From NCBI GenBank assembly GCA_018334915.1, contig JAGXLB010000011.1, positions 1 through 32,517 on the forward strand: a stretch of DNA of 32,517 nt, read 5' to 3'. Below the pieces are notes generated by a model, which was not told where the DNA came from, did no database searches, and saw nothing but the letters and a program-made list of their open reading frames with translations. Of this stretch, positions 25,145 to 32,517 are shown in pieces. Numbering within the stretch: the stretch's first letter is position 1; every line of letters begins with the position of its first letter. The position numbers and the translations under genes are program-made. This stretch comes from Candidatus Bipolaricaulota bacterium (lineage in GTDB: Bacteria; Bipolaricaulota; Bipolaricaulia; M55B111).

Positions 25145-27133
25145 ATGCATTTTGGAGTTGATTACTACCCGGAACACTGGCCTGAAGACAGGTGGAGTAC
25201 GGACGCCAAAATGATGCAGGAGGCGGGGTTTGATACCGTCCGTCTGGCCGAGTTTGCCTGGTCGAAGATTGAAGAAACTGAAGGAAATTTGGACTTCTCA
25301 TGGTTGGACCGGGCGATAAATATCCTGGCGAATTATGGCTTGGAAGTCGTTCTTGGTACACCCACGGCAGCTCCGCCACCCTGGTTGACGGAAAAGCATC
25401 CGAATGTTCTAGCGGTTAACAAGGACAAGCAAGAACTGAAGCCAGGCCATCGCAGGCATTACTGTGTAAACAGCGAGGTTTATCGGGAATATACGAAGAA
25501 GATAGTATCAAATATGGCCGAAAGGTACGGGGAAGACGACCGCGTTATCGGCTGGCAGACCGATAACGAACTGGGCCACCCCGTCTGCTACTGCGATGAT
25601 TGTCGGGGAAAGTTCCATACCTGGCTCCGTAAGAAATACGGAAACCTCGATGAACTAAACCGCCGCTGGGGGACGGTATTCTGGAGTCACGAGTACACTG
25701 ACTGGGATCAAATTCCGCTTCCAAACGACAACCCTCGCAAAGGACCAAATCCTTCTTTACACCTAGATTACAAGAGGTTTTTCTCCAAATCGACCGTGGA
25801 GTACAATAAGTTGCAGGCCGACCTGCTCCGGAAGGAGGCGGGGGATCAGTGGGTCTGCCATAACTTCATGCCTCACTTCCCCAACTTTGACCACTTTGAT
25901 ATGGCCGATGACCTCGACCTGGCGACCTGGGATCACTACCCGACGGAGATCCGCGAATCCTACGAGGAAGTCAGCGCAGGCCATGACCTGACCTACGGGT
26001 TCAAGGACAAGCCGTTCTGGGTAATGGAACAACAGTGCAGCTATCTCACCAGGGACGAACTCACACCAGCACCACGTCCCGGCGAGACTAGAATGTGGAC
26101 CTATCATTCGATAGCTCACGGTGCTGACGGGATAATTTATTTCCGCTGGCGACCCTGCAGGTTTGGAGATGAACAGTTCCACGGCGGAGTACTACAACAC
26201 GACGGTTCCCGGAAAAGTCCCGGTTACCAGGAAATAAAATCCGTAGGTGAGGAACTCGTTGAACTAGAGGAGGAGATCGACGGTACCGTGGTGGACGCTA
26301 ACGTGGGTATCTACTATTCTTTCGAGCAAAACTGGAGCATGGAAACATATCGCTACCACTCGCCGATCGATTACAAAGAGGAAATCATGAACTACTACCG
26401 GGCACTTTTCGAGGCCAACGTAAACGTAAAATTCGTATCAAGAAATAGCGTCCTGAGCGGGCTTGACCTGTTGCTAGTTCCAATTATGCCGATGGCCGAC
26501 CAGTTCCTGGAATCGAAGTTCGAGGAATTCGTGAAGGATGGTGGACACCTGGTTGGTACTTACAGGTCAGGAATTAAGGATTTCGATAACCATGTCACGG
26601 ATAGAACTTTTCCGGGAAGATTGTCCGAGCTATTCGGGATAGAGATTCACGAATTTACCCCCATAAAGGAAAAACCGGAGGTAACTCTGACCGACTTTCG
26701 AGGACAAGGGAAGTCCTATCGCGCAGTTGACTGGGTGGACTGTATAGAGACGAAAGAAGCGAAATCTATGGCCGACTACGAGACGGGCTGGCCCGCTGAC
26801 AAAGGTTTCACGGGGATCTCCAGAAACGACTACGGTGGGGGAGTAGCTTATTACGTCGGTCTTTCCGGGGAAGAGGGTTTCTACCGGGACTTGGTTTCAG
26901 GCCTGCTGGAAGAGTCCGGCCTGGAACAGATTTTTACGGGTGAAAAAGAGGTCGAAGTTAGAAAGAGAATTGATCCACTTAACGATGAAGAACTGGTTTT
27001 CGTGCTAAACCATTCGTCCGAACCGAAATCCTTACAGCTAGACGGGGAATTCAGGGATTTGATCAGATCGGAAACCTTCACCGGCAGCACGGAAGTGGAA
27101 GGATTCGGTGTAATGGTTTTCAAGGAGAAGTAG
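25145..27133 (+). CDS. Beta-galactosidase, glycoside hydrolase family 42 (cytoplasmic)
   Basis: FGVDYYPEHWPEDRWSTDAKMMQEAGFDTVRLAEFAWSKIE; IGWQTDNELG; FWVMEQQ; no signal peptide; SD aggaggt. Confidence 0.95.
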   Translation: MHFGVDYYPEHWPEDRWSTDAKMMQEAGFDTVRLAEFAWSKIEETEGNLDFSWLDRAINILANYGLEVVLGTPTAAPPPWLTEKHPNVLAVNKDKQELKPGHRRHYCVNSEVYREYTKKIVSNMAERYGEDDRVIGWQTDNELGHPVCYCDDCRGKFHTWLRKKYGNLDELNRRWGTVFWSHEYTDWDQIPLPNDNPRKGPNPSLHLDYKRFFSKSTVEYNKLQADLLRKEAGDQWVCHNFMPHFPNFDHFDMADDLDLATWDHYPTEIRESYEEVSAGHDLTYGFKDKPFWVMEQQCSYLTRDELTPAPRPGETRMWTYHSIAHGADGIIYFRWRPCRFGDEQFHGGVLQHDGSRKSPGYQEIKSVGEELVELEEEIDGTVVDANVGIYYSFEQNWSMETYRYHSPIDYKEEIMNYYRALFEANVNVKFVSRNSVLSGLDLLLVPIMPMADQFLESKFEEFVKDGGHLVGTYRSGIKDFDNHVTDRTFPGRLSELFGIEIHEFTPIKEKPEVTLTDFRGQGKSYRAVDWVDCIETKEAKSMADYETGWPADKGFTGISRNDYGGGVAYYVGLSGEEGFYRDLVSGLLEESGLEQIFTGEKEVEVRKRIDPLNDEELVFVLNHSSEPKSLQLDGEFRDLIRSETFTGSTEVEGFGVMVFKEK

Positions 27134-27233
27134 TTCAAAAACCGATGGCAAGGGACTGAGACCGGAGAACCCTACCAGAAACAATCTGAAGAAAAATTTC
27201 GAAAAACTATTTTTTCGAGGCGAGGGAGGCTGA

Positions 27234-28598
27234 TTGATCCAGATGACTGGACCAAAGGTTACGATAATTGGTGCCGGTAGCTTCTTCACGAATGCCTGGA
27301 TCCGTGATATAACCCTATCCGAAAAGCTGCCGGAAGGGGATTTCGCCCTCGTCGATACCGACGAGAAAAGGCTGGACCTTTCGAAAAAGATGGCCGAAAA
27401 GCTGATTTCAGAAACTGGTTCCAACTGGGAAGTCACTGCTTCCACGGAAAGCGAGAATCTCCTGCCAGAAAGCGACTACCTGATCAATACAATCGAGGTT
27501 GCCGGAATGGAGAACGTCAGGGAGGACTACGAAATTCCAAAGAAGTACGGCGTAGATCAATGCATAGGTGACACAACTGGACCGGGTGGAATTATGAAGG
27601 CCTTCCGGACGATCCCTGCGTGGCTTGATATTCTGGAGGACGCGGAGAAGCTTTGCCCTGATGCTCTGGTATTGAACTACACTAACCCGATGCACATGAT
27701 GACTATGTCTGCAAACAAGGCTTCGAATATGGAAGTAGTCGGGCTCTGCCATTCAGTTCAGGGTACCTCCAGGCAGCTGGCGGATTACCTGGAAGTTCCC
27801 TATGAAGAACTGGAATGGGAGTGCGCTGGGATAAACCACATGAGCTGGTTTACGAATCTCGAGCACGAAGGACGGGACCTCTATCCTGAACTTCTGAGAA
27901 AAGCCGAAGTGCCCGAAATATACGAACAGGACCCGATAAGATTCGAGATGATGAAAGAGTTTGGTTACTTCGTCACTGAATCCAGCGGTCATTTCTCCGA
28001 GTACCTCCCGTATTTTCGAAAGGATCCGGACCTGATCGATAAGTACTGTCGGGAAGGATATCGGGGAGAGAGCGGTTTTTATTCCAGAAACTGGCCGGAT
28101 TGGCGGAAAAAACTTGATGAATTCCGAAGGAGATGGGTAAAGGGGGAAGAAATAGCGGAAGAGCTTATGGTAGGAACGCCCGGTCTCGAGGATTTCGACC
28201 CAAAAGAGAGGAGTCACGAGTACGGTTCTTATATTATAGAAGCGCACGAAACCGGCCAGGAGACAGTAATATTCGGCAATTTCCCAAATAATGGGTTAAT
28301 AGACAACCTGCCGGATGACGGAATCGTAGAAGTAAAAACGCTCGTGGACGGAGGCGGCTTCCACCCCTGTAGATTTGGCACTCTACCTGAGCAGCTCGCG
28401 GGGTTGAATCGCTCCAATATGACCGTCCACAAGCTAACCGTTGACTCGATCCTGAACGAGGACAGGGAAAAAGGCATTCGTGCTTTCATGCTGGATCCAC
28501 TTACGGCGGCAGTCTCTACTCCCTCGAGGATAAGAGATATGGCGGAAGAATTACTTGCGGCAGAGAGCGAATATATTCCTGACTATTTAACGAACTAA
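27234..28598 (+). CDS. Glycoside hydrolase family 4, alpha-galactosidase-like (MelA-like); ATG at 27243 is an alternative start
   Basis: PKVTIIGAGSFFTNAWIRDI NAD-binding motif; NYTNPM; GLCHSVQGT (Cys-His motif); GINHMSWF. Confidence 0.9.
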   Translation: MIQMTGPKVTIIGAGSFFTNAWIRDITLSEKLPEGDFALVDTDEKRLDLSKKMAEKLISETGSNWEVTASTESENLLPESDYLINTIEVAGMENVREDYEIPKKYGVDQCIGDTTGPGGIMKAFRTIPAWLDILEDAEKLCPDALVLNYTNPMHMMTMSANKASNMEVVGLCHSVQGTSRQLADYLEVPYEELEWECAGINHMSWFTNLEHEGRDLYPELLRKAEVPEIYEQDPIRFEMMKEFGYFVTESSGHFSEYLPYFRKDPDLIDKYCREGYRGESGFYSRNWPDWRKKLDEFRRRWVKGEEIAEELMVGTPGLEDFDPKERSHEYGSYIIEAHETGQETVIFGNFPNNGLIDNLPDDGIVEVKTLVDGGGFHPCRFGTLPEQLAGLNRSNMTVHKLTVDSILNEDREKGIRAFMLDPLTAAVSTPSRIRDMAEELLAAESEYIPDYLTN

Positions 28599-28645
28599 TG
28601 GAAACGCGATTATCTTGACCAGTAGTTTCAGCGGGGTATAAAAAC

Positions 28646-29686
28646 TTGATCGAGTCCAGACGCTGGGGCGAACATAACGGAGAGCCGATAGCCCTTTACA
28701 GGCTGACCAACGACCAGGAAGCCGCTCTGGAAGTTACCGACTACGGCGGGCGGGTGACCTCGCTGAAGGTTCCTGACCCGGAGGGAGAGCCGATCGATGT
28801 AGTACTCGGGTTTGACGATCTGGAGAGCTACCTGGAGGATGAGTACTACTTCGGGGCGATCGTCGGCCGATACGCCAACAGGATAGAAGGGGGCAAGTTT
28901 AGCCTGGATGGCTCGTCTTACCAGCTCACCCGGAATGAGGGTGATCATCATCTACACGGTGGTCAGTTCGGGTTCGACAAACGGGTCTGGCGGGCGAAAC
29001 CTGAAGAAACGGATCGTGGGCCAGCGGTGGTAATGTTTTACCATAGCGAGGACGGCGAAGAGGGTTACCCGGGGAACTTGAGAGTCAGAGCGACTTACTT
29101 GTTAACCGACGAGAACGAGTTCCAATTTACCTTTGAAGCTACTACCGACCGCCCAACGATAGTTAATATTTCTCAACATAACTACTACAATCTATCAGGG
29201 ATGAATAATAAGATAAACGATTACCGGTTGACCGTAAATGCGGAAAGATTTACTCCGGTAGATTCGGAAGGAATTCCTTTCGGAAAAACCAAATCGGTCG
29301 AAGGGACGCCCTTCGACTTCCGAGAACCGCGGCGAATTGGAATCGGGTTGGGTAAAAAAAGTCATCAGCTGGAGTACGGAGAAGGCTACGATCATAATTT
29401 CGTCCTGGAAGAGGGCCCGGGCCCCGCGGCGGAGATCATTTCGCCGACTTCGGGGGTTTCTCTTGAACTAAAGACCGACCGACCGGGGTTACAGGTTTAC
29501 TCGGGCAATTACCTGGAAGAAGGGTTAACCGGAAAATCTGGCGCTACTTATGGTCCACGGGCCGGACTCTGTCTCGAGCCAGGGAACTTTCCTAACGCTC
29601 CGAACCAGGAGAACTTCCCCGATCCGGTGATCAGGCCGGGTGAGCAGTATGAAACGCGGACCGTGATTGAATTTAGAGCTGAATGA
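28646..29686 (+). CDS. galM: Aldose 1-epimerase (galactose mutarotase)
   Basis: DYGGRVTSLKVPD, GRYANRIEGGKF, NEGDHHLHGG, FVLEEG, LQVYSGNYL, LCLEPGNFPNAPNQ. Confidence 0.93.
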   Translation: MIESRRWGEHNGEPIALYRLTNDQEAALEVTDYGGRVTSLKVPDPEGEPIDVVLGFDDLESYLEDEYYFGAIVGRYANRIEGGKFSLDGSSYQLTRNEGDHHLHGGQFGFDKRVWRAKPEETDRGPAVVMFYHSEDGEEGYPGNLRVRATYLLTDENEFQFTFEATTDRPTIVNISQHNYYNLSGMNNKINDYRLTVNAERFTPVDSEGIPFGKTKSVEGTPFDFREPRRIGIGLGKKSHQLEYGEGYDHNFVLEEGPGPAAEIISPTSGVSLELKTDRPGLQVYSGNYLEEGLTGKSGATYGPRAGLCLEPGNFPNAPNQENFPDPVIRPGEQYETRTVIEFRAE

Positions 29687-29788
29687 TTGACGATAAGTTT
29701 AATTGATTCAAGGGTAAGTTTGAGCGCTGGTAAAACTGAGTTGAGACATTACTGGAGAAAAAGTTGAAGTAATATAGAGGTTTAGAAT

Positions 29789-29905
29789 ATGAATACCCCC
29801 AACGAAGAGAAGAAAATTGATGGTTTGAAAAAGAAGAAATGCGAGAAGGACGACGGAAGGATAATTGTGTACTACGAGAAAAGCTCCGATATTAAGGGGG
29901 AATGA
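29789..29905 (+). CDS. Putative 38-aa small protein MNTPNEEKKIDGLKKKKCEKDDGRIIVYYEKSSDIKGE
   Basis: ATG 29789 to TGA 29903-29905, overlapping galT ATG at 29902 (ATGA coupling); below the track's length cut-off. Confidence 0.6.
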   Translation: MNTPNEEKKIDGLKKKKCEKDDGRIIVYYEKSSDIKGE

Positions 29906-30879
29906 TGCCGGAACTGCGCTGGAACCCGATACTGAGACGCTGGAACATCATCTCGGATAAAAGACAGGACCGACCCGTTTTGCCGGAGGATAGTTGTCCG
30001 CTCTGTCCTGGCGTGCTGGAGGTGCCTCAGGACGATTATTACATCGTTACCTTCGAGAACAGGTTTCCCGCGCTCGAGCGGGACCCGGAGGAACCCAATC
30101 TGGAGGGGGACTCACTTTATAAGGTACGGGAAAACCGGGGAGTCTGTGAGGTAATACTCTACTCTTCGGACCACGATGTTCCACCGGCGGAATTGAGTCT
30201 GGATAGATTGGACGATCTGGTAACGGTCTGGCGGGACAGGTTTGCGGATCTTTCGAAAGAGGAATTCATCGATTACGTATATATATTCGAAAACCGGGGA
30301 CGGGAGATCGGAGTCACCCTGGATCACCCTCATGGGCAGCTTTATGCCTTCCCGTTCGTACCGCCACTTCCCCGCCGATCGCTGGAAAACGCCAGAAAGC
30401 ATTACGAGGAAAAAGATGAATGCCTTTTCTGTCGGGTGATGGAAAAGGAGAAGGAGTTTGGGGAAAGAATCATCTGGCAGAACGAGGATTTTCTCGCCTT
30501 TGTTCCTTTTTACGCCAGGTTTCCTTACGAAGTCCACCTCTATCCCCGGCGCCATTTTCAGACGATGCTTTCCTTGAAAGAAGGAGAAGAGAGATCACTT
30601 GCCCAGGGGATAAAGACGGTTTTGAATAAGTACAGAAACCTGTTTCCAATCGAGGATTTTCCCTATATAACGAGTTTTCACCAGGCTCCCGTAGACGACA
30701 GAGATTACTCCCATTATCACTTTCACCTCGAGTTCTACTCGCTTCAGCGTGGCAAAGACAAAATTAAGTACAGAGCGGGAGTCGAGACCGGAACGAATGC
30801 GTTTATATCCTCCCTTTCCCCGGAAAAGATGGCAGAAGACCTCAAAGAAACTAGCCCGGAATCAGGAGTTAATAGATGA
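29902..30879 (+). CDS. galT: Galactose-1-phosphate uridylyltransferase
   Basis: ELRWNPILRRWNIIS, CPLCPG, FENRFPAL, HPHGQLYAFP active-site motif. Confidence 0.96.
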   Translation: MMPELRWNPILRRWNIISDKRQDRPVLPEDSCPLCPGVLEVPQDDYYIVTFENRFPALERDPEEPNLEGDSLYKVRENRGVCEVILYSSDHDVPPAELSLDRLDDLVTVWRDRFADLSKEEFIDYVYIFENRGREIGVTLDHPHGQLYAFPFVPPLPRRSLENARKHYEEKDECLFCRVMEKEKEFGERIIWQNEDFLAFVPFYARFPYEVHLYPRRHFQTMLSLKEGEERSLAQGIKTVLNKYRNLFPIEDFPYITSFHQAPVDDRDYSHYHFHLEFYSLQRGKDKIKYRAGVETGTNAFISSLSPEKMAEDLKETSPESGVNR

Positions 30880-32039
30880 AAACCGCTGGATTGAAGAAAA
30901 GCTTCGAGGAATTTTTTGGAGACGGGAAAGAACCGGAGGTCTATCGGGCACCGGGCCGAGTTAATCTTATAGGCGAACACACCGACTACAACAACGGTCT
31001 CGTCTTCCCGATAGCTATAAATCTATCTATGTACGGTCTATTCCGGCCCACGAACAAAGACAAAATACGGGTATATTCAGAAAACCTGGATAAATTCGAG
31101 GAAATCAGGCTAGCAAATATTTCTCAGAGAGGGGATAACTGGACGGACTACGTCCGGGGTGTCCTATCGGGACTGGAAAGTCAATCGGAAACTATCTCCG
31201 GGTTCGATCTTTACCTGAGATCCGAAATTCCCGTGGGAAGCGGGCTATCCAGTTCGGCCGCGCTCGAGGTAGTGACCGCCGTAGGGACCATAATGACGCT
31301 GGACCTGGACAAAGTCGAAGATCTGGATCTTATCGACCTCTGTCAGAAGGCAGAGAACGACTTCGTCGGGGCAAATACGGGCATTATGGACCAGTACGCC
31401 TCGTACCTCGGTCGGGAAGGAGCGGGGCTCCTTATCGACACATCCGAACCTTCGCATAAACTCGTGGATCTCGGACTGGACGGTTACGAACTTTTAGTGA
31501 TCGATACTACTGTATCTCATACCCACGGGAACAACGAATACAACAGGAGACGGAGGGAATGTGAAAGAGCAGTTAACGCCATAAACGAAACTACCGAAGG
31601 AGAAGAATTGAGGTCATTGAGCGATGTCGCTTCCGAGGAGTTAGATGGAATATTGCCCAAGCTGGAGGAAAAGCTGGCAAAACGCCTCGAACACGTCGTC
31701 CGGGAAAACGAACGGGTAGAAAAAGCCGCTGGCTTTTTCCAGAAGGGAAGGATAAAAGAGGTCGGGGAATTGTTTTACGCCTCCCATGCCAGCCTGCGAG
31801 ATCTTTACGAAGTTAGTTCTCCCGAGCTGGACTTCCTGATCGAATTTGCCCGAACCGAAGGTATCCCCGGAGCCAGAATGACCGGCGGAGGGTTCGGAGG
31901 TTCAACCATACACCTCGTACCCGAAGGCCAAGCGGACGAGTACTTGGAAAACGCCAGTCAAGAATTTGAGAAGGAATTTGGAATCACTCCGGGCAGTTTC
32001 CCCGTTTCCCCGAGTGACGGAGCGAAATTTCAAAACTGA
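30876..32039 (+). CDS. galK: Galactokinase
   Basis: APGRVNLIGEHTDYNNGLVFP, PVGSGLSSSAALEV, GARMTGGGFGGS; ATGA overlap with galT. Confidence 0.97.
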   Translation: MKTAGLKKSFEEFFGDGKEPEVYRAPGRVNLIGEHTDYNNGLVFPIAINLSMYGLFRPTNKDKIRVYSENLDKFEEIRLANISQRGDNWTDYVRGVLSGLESQSETISGFDLYLRSEIPVGSGLSSSAALEVVTAVGTIMTLDLDKVEDLDLIDLCQKAENDFVGANTGIMDQYASYLGREGAGLLIDTSEPSHKLVDLGLDGYELLVIDTTVSHTHGNNEYNRRRRECERAVNAINETTEGEELRSLSDVASEELDGILPKLEEKLAKRLEHVVRENERVEKAAGFFQKGRIKEVGELFYASHASLRDLYEVSSPELDFLIEFARTEGIPGARMTGGGFGGSTIHLVPEGQADEYLENASQEFEKEFGITPGSFPVSPSDGAKFQN

Positions 32040-32123
32040 AGCGTTTCTACATAATTGGACAACCCCGGTAAGTGACAGGTAGCAGTTATGTCCTCCTGGA
32101 ATGGTTGACGATACAAACCAACC

Positions 32124-32188
32124 GCCCGAGCGTGCGAGCTCGGGCTGCTTCGATGCCGGACGAATAGCAGAGGGCTCCCAAACCCTCC
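32124..32188. repeat. Hairpin family A, tail-to-tail (BIME-like) pair
   Basis: GCCCGAGC-gtgcga-GCTCGGGC-TGCT then reverse-oriented AGCAGAGGG-ctcccaaa-CCCTCC. Confidence 0.7.
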
Positions 32189-32402
32189 AGAAACTATCGG
32201 TATTTCGATGTTAACTAATGACCCTGACACAGGGACCAAAGCTACACGAGTCAATTAAGGGTATTAAGGCTCTTCAAGGGAACAAAGAATTTGCAAGACA
32301 CAGGTTGTAATACTATTGTTTCTTAGTTAACCTCAATTAGGAAAAACTTGAGTATTTATATCCACTATTCCATTAAGGCAGAATAACATCGGGTGAGATT
32401 AG

Positions 32403-32517
32403 ATGATTACAGAAGAAGAAGTTGAAGACGCTCTTGATGAAGTCAGACCATCAATCCAGGCAGACGGTGGCAACGTCGTTCTGGACGAAATTACCGAAGA
32501 TAACGTAGTAAAGGTTC
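32403..32517 (+). CDS. NifU C-terminal-domain Fe-S scaffold protein (partial, truncated by window end)
   Basis: MITEEEVEDALDEVRPSIQADGGNVVLDEITEDNVVKV matches the NifU-CT N-terminal pattern (LDEVRPxLQADGGNVEL). Confidence 0.85.
   Translation, partial: MITEEEVEDALDEVRPSIQADGGNVVLDEITEDNVVKV

Noticed and set aside
1-32517. tRNA or rRNA genes
   Set aside because: No cloverleaf with T-loop GGTTCRANNCC-type context or rRNA-like sequence was recognised by eye; not computationally tested.

Overview
Chromosomal window from an anaerobic-looking bacterium with acidic proteins. The minus strand of the left part carries housekeeping genes: a GGDEF protein, rplM, purA, a biotin ligase and ileS, followed by an AP-superfamily phosphodiesterase. 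The middle holds a HAD hydrolase, an AIR-synthase/HypE-like protein and an orphan Fe-S (hydrogenase-beta-like) protein, set among many hairpin repeats. The right part is a two-module sugar utilisation island on the plus strand. Module 1 is a ROK regulator, a sugar ABC transporter (SBP plus 2 permeases) and a Gfo/Idh oxidoreductase. Module 2 is a LacI regulator, a second ABC transporter, GH42 beta-galactosidase, GH4 alpha-galactosidase-like enzyme, galM, an unannotated 38-aa ORF, galT and galK. A partial NifU-domain gene starts at the right edge. The most interesting non-genic signals are: (i) a large family of intergenic palindromic elements with covarying stems, a conserved purine loop (GTGGGA / ACGGGGA) and a CTGCT tail, often in tail-to-tail pairs, like an unrecognised REP/BIME family, plus a second family with a TAGAAA loop and CTATCG tail; (ii) a ~210-bp nested inverted repeat upstream of lacI that pairs with the neighbourhood of a strong Shine-Dalgarno site and a 17-codon ORF; (iii) an orphan three-tier stem-loop plus second hairpin at 8232-8373, possibly an IS200/IS605 right-end or omega-RNA-like relic; (iv) the 38-aa ORF coupled to galT by an ATGA overlap. 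All calls come from reading the sequence and supplied translations; no searches or folding programs were run.
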